Positions 8,793 through 16,582 of a DNA stretch of 64,000 nt are shown here, piece after piece (within the stretch, counting starts at the first letter, position 1; every line of letters begins with the position of its first letter). The position numbers were made by a program, and so were the translations under genes. The notes beneath the pieces were generated by a model. The model saw only the letters and a list, made by a program, of their open reading frames with translations, did not search any database and was not told where the DNA came from. This DNA is from Daejeonella oryzae DSM 19973. Lineage in GTDB: Bacteria; Bacteroidota; Bacteroidia; Sphingobacteriales; Sphingobacteriaceae. The stretch is taken from positions 62,001 through 126,000 of the forward strand of contig NZ_KE383964.1 in assembly GCF_000422945.1 (NCBI RefSeq), in the 5' to 3' direction.

Positions 8793-9959
8793 ATGAAAGC
8801 ATTAGTTTATTATGGCCCATTGGATGTAAGGGTAGTTGAAATGCCCGATGCGGAGATAGAAGAGCCAACAGATGTATTGGTTAAAATAACGACAACCAAT
8901 ATTTGCGGCTCTGATCTGCACATGTATGAGGGAAGAACAGATATGGAAACGGGAAGAATACTTGGCCATGAGAATTTGGGAAAAGTAGTAGAGGTCGGAA
9001 AAGCTGTGACTCAGATAAAAGTAGGCGATATGGTTTGCCTGCCTTTCAATATCGGGTGTGGCCACTGTCAGAATTGTGAAAGCGGCCTTACGGGATTTTG
9101 CCTGACCATGAATCCGGGAACAGCCGGTGCTGCGTATGGATTTGCCGGAATGGGACCGTACAGCGGCGGACAGGCAGAATACCTACGGGTGCCTCATGGC
9201 GATTTCAATTGTTTGAAATTACCTGAAGATGCTGTTGAAAAAGAAAATGATTATGTTATGCTGTCGGATATTTTTCCTACAGGATATCACGCCACTGAAC
9301 TGGCAGATGTAAAACCCGGAGACTCGGTGGTGATCTATGGTGCGGGGCCTGTAGGACTTATGGCGGCGCATTCTGCAAATATTAAAGGTGCCAGCAAGAT
9401 TATGGTTGTTGATAATCATGCAGACCGGCTTAAACTTGCCGAAAAACTGGGGGCAATTGCTATCGATTTTTCAAAAGGTTCTGCGGTTGAACAGGTGCTT
9501 GAGCTTACCAATGGTTTGGGTGCCGATAAAGGTTGTGAATGCGTAGGTTATCAATGCTGTGATAAGCATGGAAAAGAACACTCCAATATAACCATGAATG
9601 AATTGGTTCAGGCGGTTAAAGCAACAGGCTCTATTGGAGTAGTTGGAGTTTTTGTACCTAAAGATCCTAAATCAAAAGAAGAGCTTCAGAAAAAAGGACA
9701 TATGGATTTTGATTTCGGGCAATTCTGGATGAAAGGACAGCGCATTGCAACCGGACAGGCCAATGTGAAATCTTACAACCGGCAGCTTTGTACGCTCATT
9801 TCAGCAGGAAAAGCTTCACCATCTGCCATTATTTCCCATGAGCTTTCTCTTGATGAAGCTCCCGAAGCTTACAAACACTTTGATGCCCGCGATAAAGGAT
9901 GGACCAAGGTGATTTTAAAACCGGAAATGAAAAAGTCTAAAAAAGCTACTTCAAAATAA
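8793..9959 (+). CDS. Zinc-dependent alcohol/formaldehyde dehydrogenase (MDR family)
   Basis: 388 residues of the medium-chain dehydrogenase family, in the branch of glutathione-independent formaldehyde dehydrogenases. Catalytic-zinc ligands are visible at C38 (ICGSD) and H59-E60 (GHEN). The structural zinc loop has four Cys (C89, C92, C95, C103), and the Rossmann motif GAGPVG binds NAD(P). The Lys-rich tail KKSKKATSK is extra. The reaction is likely oxidation of formaldehyde or another small aldehyde/alcohol; the sequence does not fix the substrate. It is a monocistronic gene with a terminator 37 bases downstream. Confidence 0.9.
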   Translation: MKALVYYGPLDVRVVEMPDAEIEEPTDVLVKITTTNICGSDLHMYEGRTDMETGRILGHENLGKVVEVGKAVTQIKVGDMVCLPFNIGCGHCQNCESGLTGFCLTMNPGTAGAAYGFAGMGPYSGGQAEYLRVPHGDFNCLKLPEDAVEKENDYVMLSDIFPTGYHATELADVKPGDSVVIYGAGPVGLMAAHSANIKGASKIMVVDNHADRLKLAEKLGAIAIDFSKGSAVEQVLELTNGLGADKGCECVGYQCCDKHGKEHSNITMNELVQAVKATGSIGVVGVFVPKDPKSKEELQKKGHMDFDFGQFWMKGQRIATGQANVKSYNRQLCTLISAGKASPSAIISHELSLDEAPEAYKHFDARDKGWTKVILKPEMKKSKKATSK

Positions 9960-9996
9960 TCCGGCGGCGGGTTTATAAATCGCTGATCAATGAATG

Positions 9997-10030
9997 CTAT
10001 TTCGCCTGCTCTATTGGGCAGGTGAAATAG
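9997..10030 (+). terminator. Intrinsic terminator after the dehydrogenase gene
   Basis: CTATTTCGCCTGC (9997-10009) pairs with GCAGGTGAAATAG (10018-10030) over 13 bp with one G-U pair and an 8-nt loop, followed by TCTTTAAATTTT. It lies 37 bases after the stop codon. Confidence 0.85.
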
Positions 10031-10207
10031 TCTTTAAATTTTAAAATGAAGAATAATGATGGATCAGGCCTCTAAATTTCACAATATGCATGCTAATTAT
10101 TACGACAATAAATGCTGAAGAAATGGTGAGTATTAAATGTTCTTTAACAGATAAATTGTTTATTTGCAGATATTGAGTCTTTAGAAAATTATATAATTGT
10201 AAGCCTG

Positions 10208-10834
10208 ATGTATAAATTGTTTTTTAAAAGACTCATTGATTTTATTTGTTCAATTCTGATTTTTATTCTGATTTCCCCTATTTTTATAATAGCTATACTT
10301 GTTTTAAGCATTTATTACAGAGGGAATCCGTTTTTCACTCAAAACCGTCCGGGACTTAATGGTAAAATTTTTCGGCTTTTAAAATTTAAGTCGATGGTTA
10401 ATAAGTACGATGCAGACGGAGAGTTACTGCCCGATGCAGACAGAATTACTTCTGCCGGAAAATTTATCCGAAAAACTTCCATTGATGAAATTCCCCAGCT
10501 TCTGAATGTTCTGATTGGCGATATGTCATTTATTGGTCCCCGGCCTTTACTGGAAAATTACTTATACTATTATACAGAACGGGAACATACAAGGCATCAT
10601 GTGCGGCCGGGAATAAGCGGCCTTGCTCAGGTTTCGGGTAGAAACAATATTGAATTACCTCAAAGACTGGAACTGGATGTGCAGTATGTAGAAACTCTAT
10701 CCTTTATAAATGACTGCAAAATTGCTCTTAAAACCATTCATAATGTTGTAAGCGGAAAGGATATTACGGTAGTTACTTCTTTAAAAACGCTTAAAGATTA
10801 CAGGAATAAAAATCCTCATTATATACCCTCGTAA
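10208..10834 (+). CDS. Bacterial sugar transferase (initiating phosphoglycosyltransferase)
   Basis: 208 residues, the short (PglC/EpsL-like) form of the monotopic phosphoglycosyltransferases. It has an N-terminal membrane helix (about 10-33), the basic KRLIDF start, the catalytic Asp-Glu pair in TSIDEIPQ, the PRP motif in GPRPLLENY, and the conserved RPGISGLAQV. These enzymes move a sugar-1-phosphate from a nucleotide sugar to undecaprenyl phosphate at the inner face of the membrane, starting glycan assembly. It converges on the ATP-grasp/CapK genes that follow on the other strand, and it is a second candidate initiator beside the WecA-like gene at 50420. Confidence 0.93.
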   Translation: MYKLFFKRLIDFICSILIFILISPIFIIAILVLSIYYRGNPFFTQNRPGLNGKIFRLLKFKSMVNKYDADGELLPDADRITSAGKFIRKTSIDEIPQLLNVLIGDMSFIGPRPLLENYLYYYTEREHTRHHVRPGISGLAQVSGRNNIELPQRLELDVQYVETLSFINDCKIALKTIHNVVSGKDITVVTSLKTLKDYRNKNPHYIPS

Positions 10835-10853
10835 TGAAGCAAATACTTCATTA
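10832..10853 (+). terminator. Possible terminator between convergent genes
   Basis: TAATGAAG (10832-10839) and CTTCATTA (10846-10853) form a perfect 8-bp stem with a 6-nt loop that includes the stop codon of the sugar transferase. AATTTTATAA follows. The stem is AT-rich, so it is weak. Confidence 0.45.
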
Positions 10854-10898
10854 AATTTTATAAAGGGGAGATTAATAAACAGACAACTTTGAATGCTA

Positions 10899-11954
10899 TC
10901 AACCAGCAATAGAAGCAATTACACTTTCAGGTTCTGAATTGAGATTCAGGGATGAAATAAGCGTATCGTATTTGGAAAATGACACGTTGTGTTTATAATT
11001 GTTAAATCTGGAAATATCAAAATTACCCTGTAACCAGGATATATATATAGAAGGAGTATCAATTCCTGCTTCATGAGAAAATGGATATCCTCCTCCAAAT
11101 CTTGGATTCATCTCTAAAAAATAAATCTTATTGTTCAGCAAGAAAAAATCGCAATCCATCGTTCCTATATGTCCGGTTGCTGAACCAATTATCTTTGCCG
11201 CATCGGCAAAAGCCTCATCAATTACAGACATGGCTTTATCTGTTTCCCCGGAGCGAATGGCTAGTTTTTTTCGGGCGAAGGAGCTGTAGTATTTGCCGTT
11301 AAAGTCATTTAAAATATCCATGCCATATTCATCCGCCTCTATTTTTTCCTGAATCAGAATGCATTGCTCTTCATCCTCAGCGCATGAATGTTTTAAAATT
11401 GATTTTTTTAATTTAATTTTTAATAACTGATAAGCCAGTAGGAACTCATTTTCATTTTCAACGATTTCGATGCCGATGGAAGCGCTACCCCAGCGAGGTT
11501 TTAATATCAGAGGGTAGCTTAAATCATGCATATTAATCGAATCAAGCGTATCCGCAACTGTTAAAAAAGTTTTAGGGGTAAGAATTCCCAGGTTGCTGAA
11601 AAATTTATAAGTCTTCCATTTATCAAAGGAGATATCGATAAATTTTTCATCCGAGACAAGCACTTTAACGCCCGATTTTTCCAGTTTCATTTTATTCCGG
11701 GCCATAATGGGAAGCTCCAGATCATTCAGACAGATAATGGCATGTATGTTATGTTTTTCTATAATAGATTGTAAAGATTCAATATATTGAGGATCGTAAA
11801 TTGCCGGCACCTGGATACTTATATCAGCTTCTGCAAGGGCCGATGCAGATAATTGACTGTCAACAGCTACAATATTTCCTTTACCGCGTAATGCTTTTTT
11901 AAAATACTTTATAAGGTAATTTCTTCTCCCCACACAGGTAAATAAAATGTTCAT
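10899..11954 (-). CDS. ATP-grasp domain protein (carbamoyl-phosphate-synthase-like)
   Basis: 351 residues. An N-terminal Rossmann-like preATP-grasp part starts MNILFTCVGRRNYLIKYF. The central ATP-grasp domain has YPLILKPRWGSASIGIEIV (the Lys and Gly-rich ATP loop, about 135-155), an acidic metal-binding MDCDFFLLNNKIYFLEMNPR segment, then GGGYPFSHEAG. ATP-grasp enzymes make an acyl phosphate and join it to an amine or thiol. The sequence does not give the substrate. It is the third gene of a minus-strand set that runs from a sugar-transfer ATP-grasp (14453) through a CapK-like enzyme, which points to decoration of a surface glycan or lipid carrier. Confidence 0.85.
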   Translation of the reverse strand: MNILFTCVGRRNYLIKYFKKALRGKGNIVAVDSQLSASALAEADISIQVPAIYDPQYIESLQSIIEKHNIHAIICLNDLELPIMARNKMKLEKSGVKVLVSDEKFIDISFDKWKTYKFFSNLGILTPKTFLTVADTLDSINMHDLSYPLILKPRWGSASIGIEIVENENEFLLAYQLLKIKLKKSILKHSCAEDEEQCILIQEKIEADEYGMDILNDFNGKYYSSFARKKLAIRSGETDKAMSVIDEAFADAAKIIGSATGHIGTMDCDFFLLNNKIYFLEMNPRFGGGYPFSHEAGIDTPSIYISWLQGNFDISRFNNYKHNVSFSKYDTLISSLNLNSEPESVIASIAG

Positions 11955-12062
11955 AGTTATTATTTATAAGTAATTCATTGATAATTAGCTCCGAACAATC
12001 TCATTATTTTAAATACGAGACTAATTATAAAATAGATTTATTGATTTTTTAAGCGTTTTTAA

Positions 12063-13406
12063 TTATGAATTTACGGATGAGCTGTATTCCTTCTCAGGCA
12101 AATAATTATTAACCGTTAATCTTCGTTTACCCGAAGATAGTTGAGGAATTTCACTTACATACTCTATGTTTATAATTGCATCATCCCCAAAATACTCTCT
12201 GTAAATGCGGATAAGCTCATCGCCTTCTTTAAAATCCGGATCAGCATTTAATTTTAAAACATATGATTTTTCGGATTCCTGAATTAATTGAAACTGCCTG
12301 ATTTGCAGGAAGGATTCCATGTGAAATACAATAAAAGGAGATTGAGCGTTTCCTTTGGTATCGTATAATAAATCCATTTTTCTGCCCTCTACTTTAGCAA
12401 AAGCAGGGGCTTTATTAAAGTATTTATTGTCATTGGTCATGATGGCCAGGTCGCCGGTATCATAGCGGATAATGGGCATGCAGTAATTGAACAAATCAGT
12501 AATAACCACCCTCCCTAAAGTTCCGTATTCAACCGGCTGATCATATTCCGGATGCAAAATTTCAATATGATAGCTTGCCCAGTTGATATGAAAATGATCT
12601 CCCTGGCCGGGAAGCTGCATAGAAAGTATTCCGTTTTCTAAATTGGAATACCTTGAAACTACGGGCGCATTAAAATATTTCTCTAATGAATGTTTGGTAT
12701 AATCACTTAATGCTTCAGACATGCCGATAATACACGAAATGTCTGTTTCAACCGGCCCGGAATTTATTTTATCCAGATATTTGCAAATATCTCTCAATGC
12801 CGATGAATAGCCCAGCAATACTTTTGTAGATCGGTCTCTTTTTAAAGTTTTAATAAAATCAGCAAGATATTCGTCAGAAAACTTGCTGACATCAACCATG
12901 TTTATATTTCTTAGCCAGGTAATCAAGGGGCTTTTGGTATGCATTTTAAACCACTTCCTGATATAATATAATTTGTAACCAAGCTCAAAACCAGCCAGCT
13001 TTTTAAAGTAGATGGTGTCTGCGGTATTCCTGTTTCTCTTATTTGTGTCCTGAAGCGTGGTAGATATAATTCCGGAAGAACCGCTGGTTTGAACAGTATG
13101 ATTTCTTTTATTCTTAAATTTTTTTGATTGCAGATCAGTGAAACGGTCACGGATAATAATTTTGTTGATTACCGGAAAGTCACTTAAAGATTTGAAGTGT
13201 TTAAACTCTGCGTAAAAAGGGCTCGTCCCGGTTGCGTGAATAAGTAAATTAGACAAGTTCAAATCTCTTTTACGAATTGATTCGGGAGAATCATAATTTT
13301 CCAGGATAAACCTGATCTCCTCATAGTTTTTATTGACAGGGCCTCCTTTTAAAAAATCGGAGATCCAAAATGAAGCTTTTCTGAGTTTTTCTATTTCCCG
13401 AATCAT
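12063..13406 (-). CDS. CapK/PaaK-like adenylate-forming enzyme
   Basis: 447 residues related to phenylacetate-CoA ligase and the capsule protein CapK. The AMP-forming P-loop reads TSGSSG (about 107-112). The second conserved block is RYDTGDLAIM, the 'TGD' motif of the superfamily, and KVEGRKMDLL fits the hinge region before the small C-terminal domain. Members activate a carboxylate as acyl-AMP and transfer it to CoA or directly to an acceptor. It lies six bases from the neighbouring ATP-grasp gene, clearly in one operon, so activation of an acid for attachment to a surface glycan is the natural reading. The true acid is unknown. Confidence 0.87.
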   Translation of the reverse strand: MIREIEKLRKASFWISDFLKGGPVNKNYEEIRFILENYDSPESIRKRDLNLSNLLIHATGTSPFYAEFKHFKSLSDFPVINKIIIRDRFTDLQSKKFKNKRNHTVQTSGSSGIISTTLQDTNKRNRNTADTIYFKKLAGFELGYKLYYIRKWFKMHTKSPLITWLRNINMVDVSKFSDEYLADFIKTLKRDRSTKVLLGYSSALRDICKYLDKINSGPVETDISCIIGMSEALSDYTKHSLEKYFNAPVVSRYSNLENGILSMQLPGQGDHFHINWASYHIEILHPEYDQPVEYGTLGRVVITDLFNYCMPIIRYDTGDLAIMTNDNKYFNKAPAFAKVEGRKMDLLYDTKGNAQSPFIVFHMESFLQIRQFQLIQESEKSYVLKLNADPDFKEGDELIRIYREYFGDDAIINIEYVSEIPQLSSGKRRLTVNNYLPEKEYSSSVNS

Positions 13407-13412
13407 TCCTTA

Positions 13413-14453
13413 TTATTTACTGTTGGCGATAAGTTCTTTATATAAAGGATGTTTTACATAACCGCCGTAAGCAATCTCGCCCATCAAAATGTAAGGCGTA
13501 TGATTGCCTTCAATAACTAATGGTCCTTTATCGGTAATGGCAATATCCCATCCTGCAAGCCGGTTAGGAATGTATGTAGAAAGATCCAGGCATAATTTCA
13601 AAGCTTCATTGAAAAATGGAATCTCAAAATCTTTAAATACAAAGCCGGAATCGGGATGTTTAAAATAACGCCCTCCGCCAAACTTCATAGCCTGAGTTCC
13701 TTTATCAGTCAGGCATCCGGTAACTGAATTTACAGGCACAAAAAAACCGCCTGAAGAAACATTGTCTACAGATTTTCCGCCTGTCCCAAAGCGCATCGCC
13801 GTTCCCAGAATGTGCGTTTTTCCCGAATCATCAATGTAGGTGTCAATCCGAATGGTGTTCACACTTTTGGGATATATTTTACTGATTTCAGGATGCTGAT
13901 CAATACCTTCCTGATGTATATAGGAGTGCTGGAGTATATCATCCGCTACTTTATCCAGCTCCGTTTCAAAATGCGGATATTCTAAAGAAATAATGCCTTT
14001 ACCTCCGTAACCGCCCAGAGGTTTTAAGAAAATTTTTTTGCGCTTACCTGTTTCGAAAATCTCTTTGAAATAATTCAGCAAATCTTGTTTATCAGCTATC
14101 CGGAGGATTTTGCCATTGCAGAAAAAGTTATTTTTAAAATTATAACTCAACACATACGGACTTGGAATTTTATGTTTATCGCAGAAAAGAGCAAAGGATA
14201 ATTTGTTGGTTAAAAGCGGAAGGTATTCCTGATTATTAAGTTTTTTAGATCGGATAATGGAGGTATATTCCTTCATATTCAAAAAATCACGGCAATTACC
14301 CGAGTCTTTTCGATATAAAAACCTCCCGAAATAATGAACCGGAAAACTTCTTTTTACAGCCCATAAATTCACAACATCCTTAATCATAACAAGAATCCCT
14401 TTTTTATAAGGATCCTTAATAAAAACATGAATCCGCCGTAAATTTTCTTTCAT
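13413..14453 (-). CDS. Sugar-transfer-associated ATP-grasp protein
   Basis: 346 residues matching the ATP-grasp subgroup named for its company with sugar transferases (PF14397 type). Visible blocks are the ATP loop FLKPLGGYGGKGIISL, VNTIRIDTYIDD, a Gly-rich VDNVSSGGFFVPV, and the C-terminal LAGWDIAITDKGPLVIEGN that carries the metal-binding Asp and Glu/Asn. The family was predicted by comparative genomics to make amide or ester bonds during surface-polymer synthesis; to my knowledge its chemistry is little tested. It is the promoter-proximal gene of the three-gene minus-strand set. Confidence 0.87.
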   Translation of the reverse strand: MKENLRRIHVFIKDPYKKGILVMIKDVVNLWAVKRSFPVHYFGRFLYRKDSGNCRDFLNMKEYTSIIRSKKLNNQEYLPLLTNKLSFALFCDKHKIPSPYVLSYNFKNNFFCNGKILRIADKQDLLNYFKEIFETGKRKKIFLKPLGGYGGKGIISLEYPHFETELDKVADDILQHSYIHQEGIDQHPEISKIYPKSVNTIRIDTYIDDSGKTHILGTAMRFGTGGKSVDNVSSGGFFVPVNSVTGCLTDKGTQAMKFGGGRYFKHPDSGFVFKDFEIPFFNEALKLCLDLSTYIPNRLAGWDIAITDKGPLVIEGNHTPYILMGEIAYGGYVKHPLYKELIANSK

Positions 14454-14926
14454 ATTTATTTTTATATCAAACAGCGATTTATAGTTAAGGTTTTATAGTA
14501 GCAAATGAATATTTTAATTTTTATAAAAATAAGGTTTGGAATCGCAATCAAAATAATTTCATTTAGATTCTCCTTATTTCAGGATGGTCATATCATATGA
14601 AAAAATGATTTATCCCTCGATTTTTTTGAATCCTAAGAATTTACGTAAATAACAATCCTTCAGATTGATATCAAAACCAGGAACTATTAATAAATAGCAT
14701 CAGGCTTAAAGAATAAGCTCTTAGCCGCAGGAGGATATTAATAACCTGAGCATTAGGAGGCTCAATTTTTTAGAAAACGACAGGCATAAACTGAAAATGA
14801 AATCTGAATCTGATTTTTTTCTGATTACTAAAGAGGATGTCTTGCCTCTACGAATCAATAAGCAAAGTTTTTTGAACTTCTTCTTAATACTCCAAAAAAA
14901 GCCCGGAATAATTTTCTGCTCTCTAA
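14454..14926. other. Intergenic region upstream of the ATP-grasp operon
   Basis: 473 bases, AT-rich, containing the leader of the ATP-grasp operon on the minus strand. I see no convincing gene, hairpin terminator or TAnnTTTG promoter. A 46-codon plus-strand frame at 14797-14937 exists but has no supporting features. Confidence 0.4.
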
Positions 14927-15187
14927 TTAAGATTTAGATTCCAATAATTCAATTTTCCGGTCATCAACAAATAACCGGCACGAGATATAGAAATAACCAC
15001 CCAGGTTGGCTTTAATTAACAATTTATTGCCTTGCATATCAATTACATGGCCCAATAGCTTTGTGCCCACAAATCCGTATGTTTCATCCTGTAAAACATT
15101 GTTCACAAAAAGGCGCTCCCCATTAAACCATGTGTTTTCAATTTTTATTTCCGAGTTTTCGAATGTTCCAATCCAGATTTTTTTCAT
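14927..15187 (-). CDS. Small protein of unknown function (86 aa)
   Basis: 86 residues, starting MKKIWIGTFENSEIKIEN, with a regular pattern of short beta strands and a central KLLGHVIDMQGNKLLIKA. There is no signal peptide, membrane span or known motif. A small beta-barrel or sandwich is likely from the alternation. It stands alone between an intergenic region and a repeat array. It is kept because its composition and start are those of a normal gene, but it could be spurious. Confidence 0.5.
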   Translation of the reverse strand: MKKIWIGTFENSEIKIENTWFNGERLFVNNVLQDETYGFVGTKLLGHVIDMQGNKLLIKANLGGYFYISCRLFVDDRKIELLESKS

Positions 15188-15253
15188 GAATATAAGATTG
15201 ATTTTGAAATATTTTGTTACAAAATAATCCAGGTTTGAAAGTACTTTATTCTT

Positions 15254-15386
15254 CCGGGCCTGACCCGGTATCTTTAATTATCAAGAGATTTCTTCGCTTG
15301 TCATTTGTCATACCGGGTTTGACCCGGCATCCCAAATTAGCATGATATTGCTTCACTTGTCCTCTGTCATACCGGGCTTGACCCGG
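15254..15386. repeat. Palindromic repeat array, three copies with 59-bp period
   Basis: CCGGGCCTGACCCGG (15254-15268), CCGGGTTTGACCCGG (15313-15327) and CCGGGCTTGACCCGG (15372-15386) are imperfect inverted repeats whose starts are exactly 59 bases apart. The spacer is also repeated: CTTCGCTTGTCATTTGTCATA before the second copy resembles CTTCACTTGTCCTCTGTCATA before the third. This resembles REP/RU-type interspersed repeats that carry 'GTCATACCGGG...CCCGG'. It lies between convergent or unrelated genes and is not coding. Confidence 0.85.
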
Positions 15387-15571
15387 GATCTCAACAATGC
15401 TGAATGCACTCGAATGCTGAGTAAAATTGAATGGCATCTTTAAAGACCCCCGTCTGGATAATTAACTCTAGCGCAGGGATTCATCATGAATTCAAACCGG
15501 CCATTTCAAACGCACCTGCTGAAAAGAGTTCCTGTTCAATCCCCTCAATAATTCCAACCGATCATCCTCAT

Positions 15572-16405
15572 CTATATTTTCCACAAAACGCCATCAAGAT
15601 TGCCGCTGTATACGCGTCCGATCGGGATGTGTTGGTTCAGCACAAACACCACACTGCTGGTATGGGCTTTTACCTTATTTAAAGAAACTATGAACGACCG
15701 GTGGACTCGCAGAAACTGGTCGCCGGGGAGTTTTTCCTGCATTTCAGAAATGGAAAGATAGGTTCGATAGATTTCATTCTTCGTATAAACGATCACGTAG
15801 TTTCGTTGAGCTTCCAGATAATGGATCTCATCCAGGAAAACCTTCACCACTTTCCGCTCGCAGCGGATGGAAATAAAACCTCCCTCAACCCTGGCTGTAT
15901 CTTCAGGAGGATTCCCGGCAGGCTGTGGTGTCTGCTGTGCATTCTGAATAAAGGATATTTGTTTTTTTTCTTTTTGCCAATAATAAAATAGCTTGAAAAC
16001 GAACGGACAGGTTACTACAAACTGAAGTTTGATGACATTATTCAAATAGGGTGGAATGCTGAACAGCGGTTCCTCTCCCCAATGAGGTAAAAAATATTTG
16101 AGGATAATAAAGTTATCGATCAGCCTTAATACAAAGGCGAAGAAGATAATCAGGATGAGGTAAAGGGTTAAAAACAGGATCGGTCTGAGCTTGAGTAGAA
16201 ATTTATCAACAAGCCAGTCAGTAACCAGGTAAACAAAAAAGATCCGGGGCAAAAGGCTTAAGAGTTCGTTGAAAAAAACGGTACTGTATTGCTCTGCCTG
16301 CCATCCCTGAATGAATACGAAGAGCAACACATATATAAGCCAATACGCCAGGTATACAACCGGTTTGATTTTTCCGCTGTCAGTAAATAAATTATTGGGT
16401 GTCAT
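15572..16405 (-). CDS. LytTR-family membrane transcription regulator
   Basis: 277 residues. Four hydrophobic spans in the N-terminal half (about 17-36, 46-66, 73-97 and 124-143) are followed by a linker rich in Pro and Gln (about 155-168) and a LytTR DNA-binding domain (about 172-275) with EIHYLEAQRNYVIVYT and the hallmark FLRVHRSFIVSLNKV. The receiver domain found in ordinary LytTR regulators is missing; instead the DNA-binding domain hangs from a membrane anchor, so it may sense something in the envelope. It is divergent from the amylase gene 177 bases away, which is the most obvious target but unproven. Confidence 0.87.
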   Translation of the reverse strand: MTPNNLFTDSGKIKPVVYLAYWLIYVLLFVFIQGWQAEQYSTVFFNELLSLLPRIFFVYLVTDWLVDKFLLKLRPILFLTLYLILIIFFAFVLRLIDNFIILKYFLPHWGEEPLFSIPPYLNNVIKLQFVVTCPFVFKLFYYWQKEKKQISFIQNAQQTPQPAGNPPEDTARVEGGFISIRCERKVVKVFLDEIHYLEAQRNYVIVYTKNEIYRTYLSISEMQEKLPGDQFLRVHRSFIVSLNKVKAHTSSVVFVLNQHIPIGRVYSGNLDGVLWKI

Positions 16406-16582
16406 TCAATTTATAATAGCACATTCCAGGTGTCGAATTTATTAAAATTATTAAGGCTTTTTACTTTCAACTCTTTGAGACCGGGTAATCGTGTTGTTTG
16501 TCATGTTAAACCAGTTGTTTGTACCGGAAATTTTTACCTCCTGCAAATACCCTATACATTCGGCAAATCAATACGATCAAGC

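Noticed and set aside
14797-14937. 46-codon plus-strand ORF in the intergenic region
   Set aside because: No ribosome-binding site, signal or recognisable motif; it overlaps the end of the opposite gene and is AT-rich, so chance is the simpler explanation.
15254-15386. CRISPR array
   Set aside because: The repeated unit is a 15-bp palindrome and the 'spacers' are themselves similar to one another; there are only three copies and no cas genes.
16430-16582. N-terminal extension of the amylase gene
   Set aside because: The 51 extra codons lack signal character, whereas the ATG at 16583 begins a perfect signal peptide.
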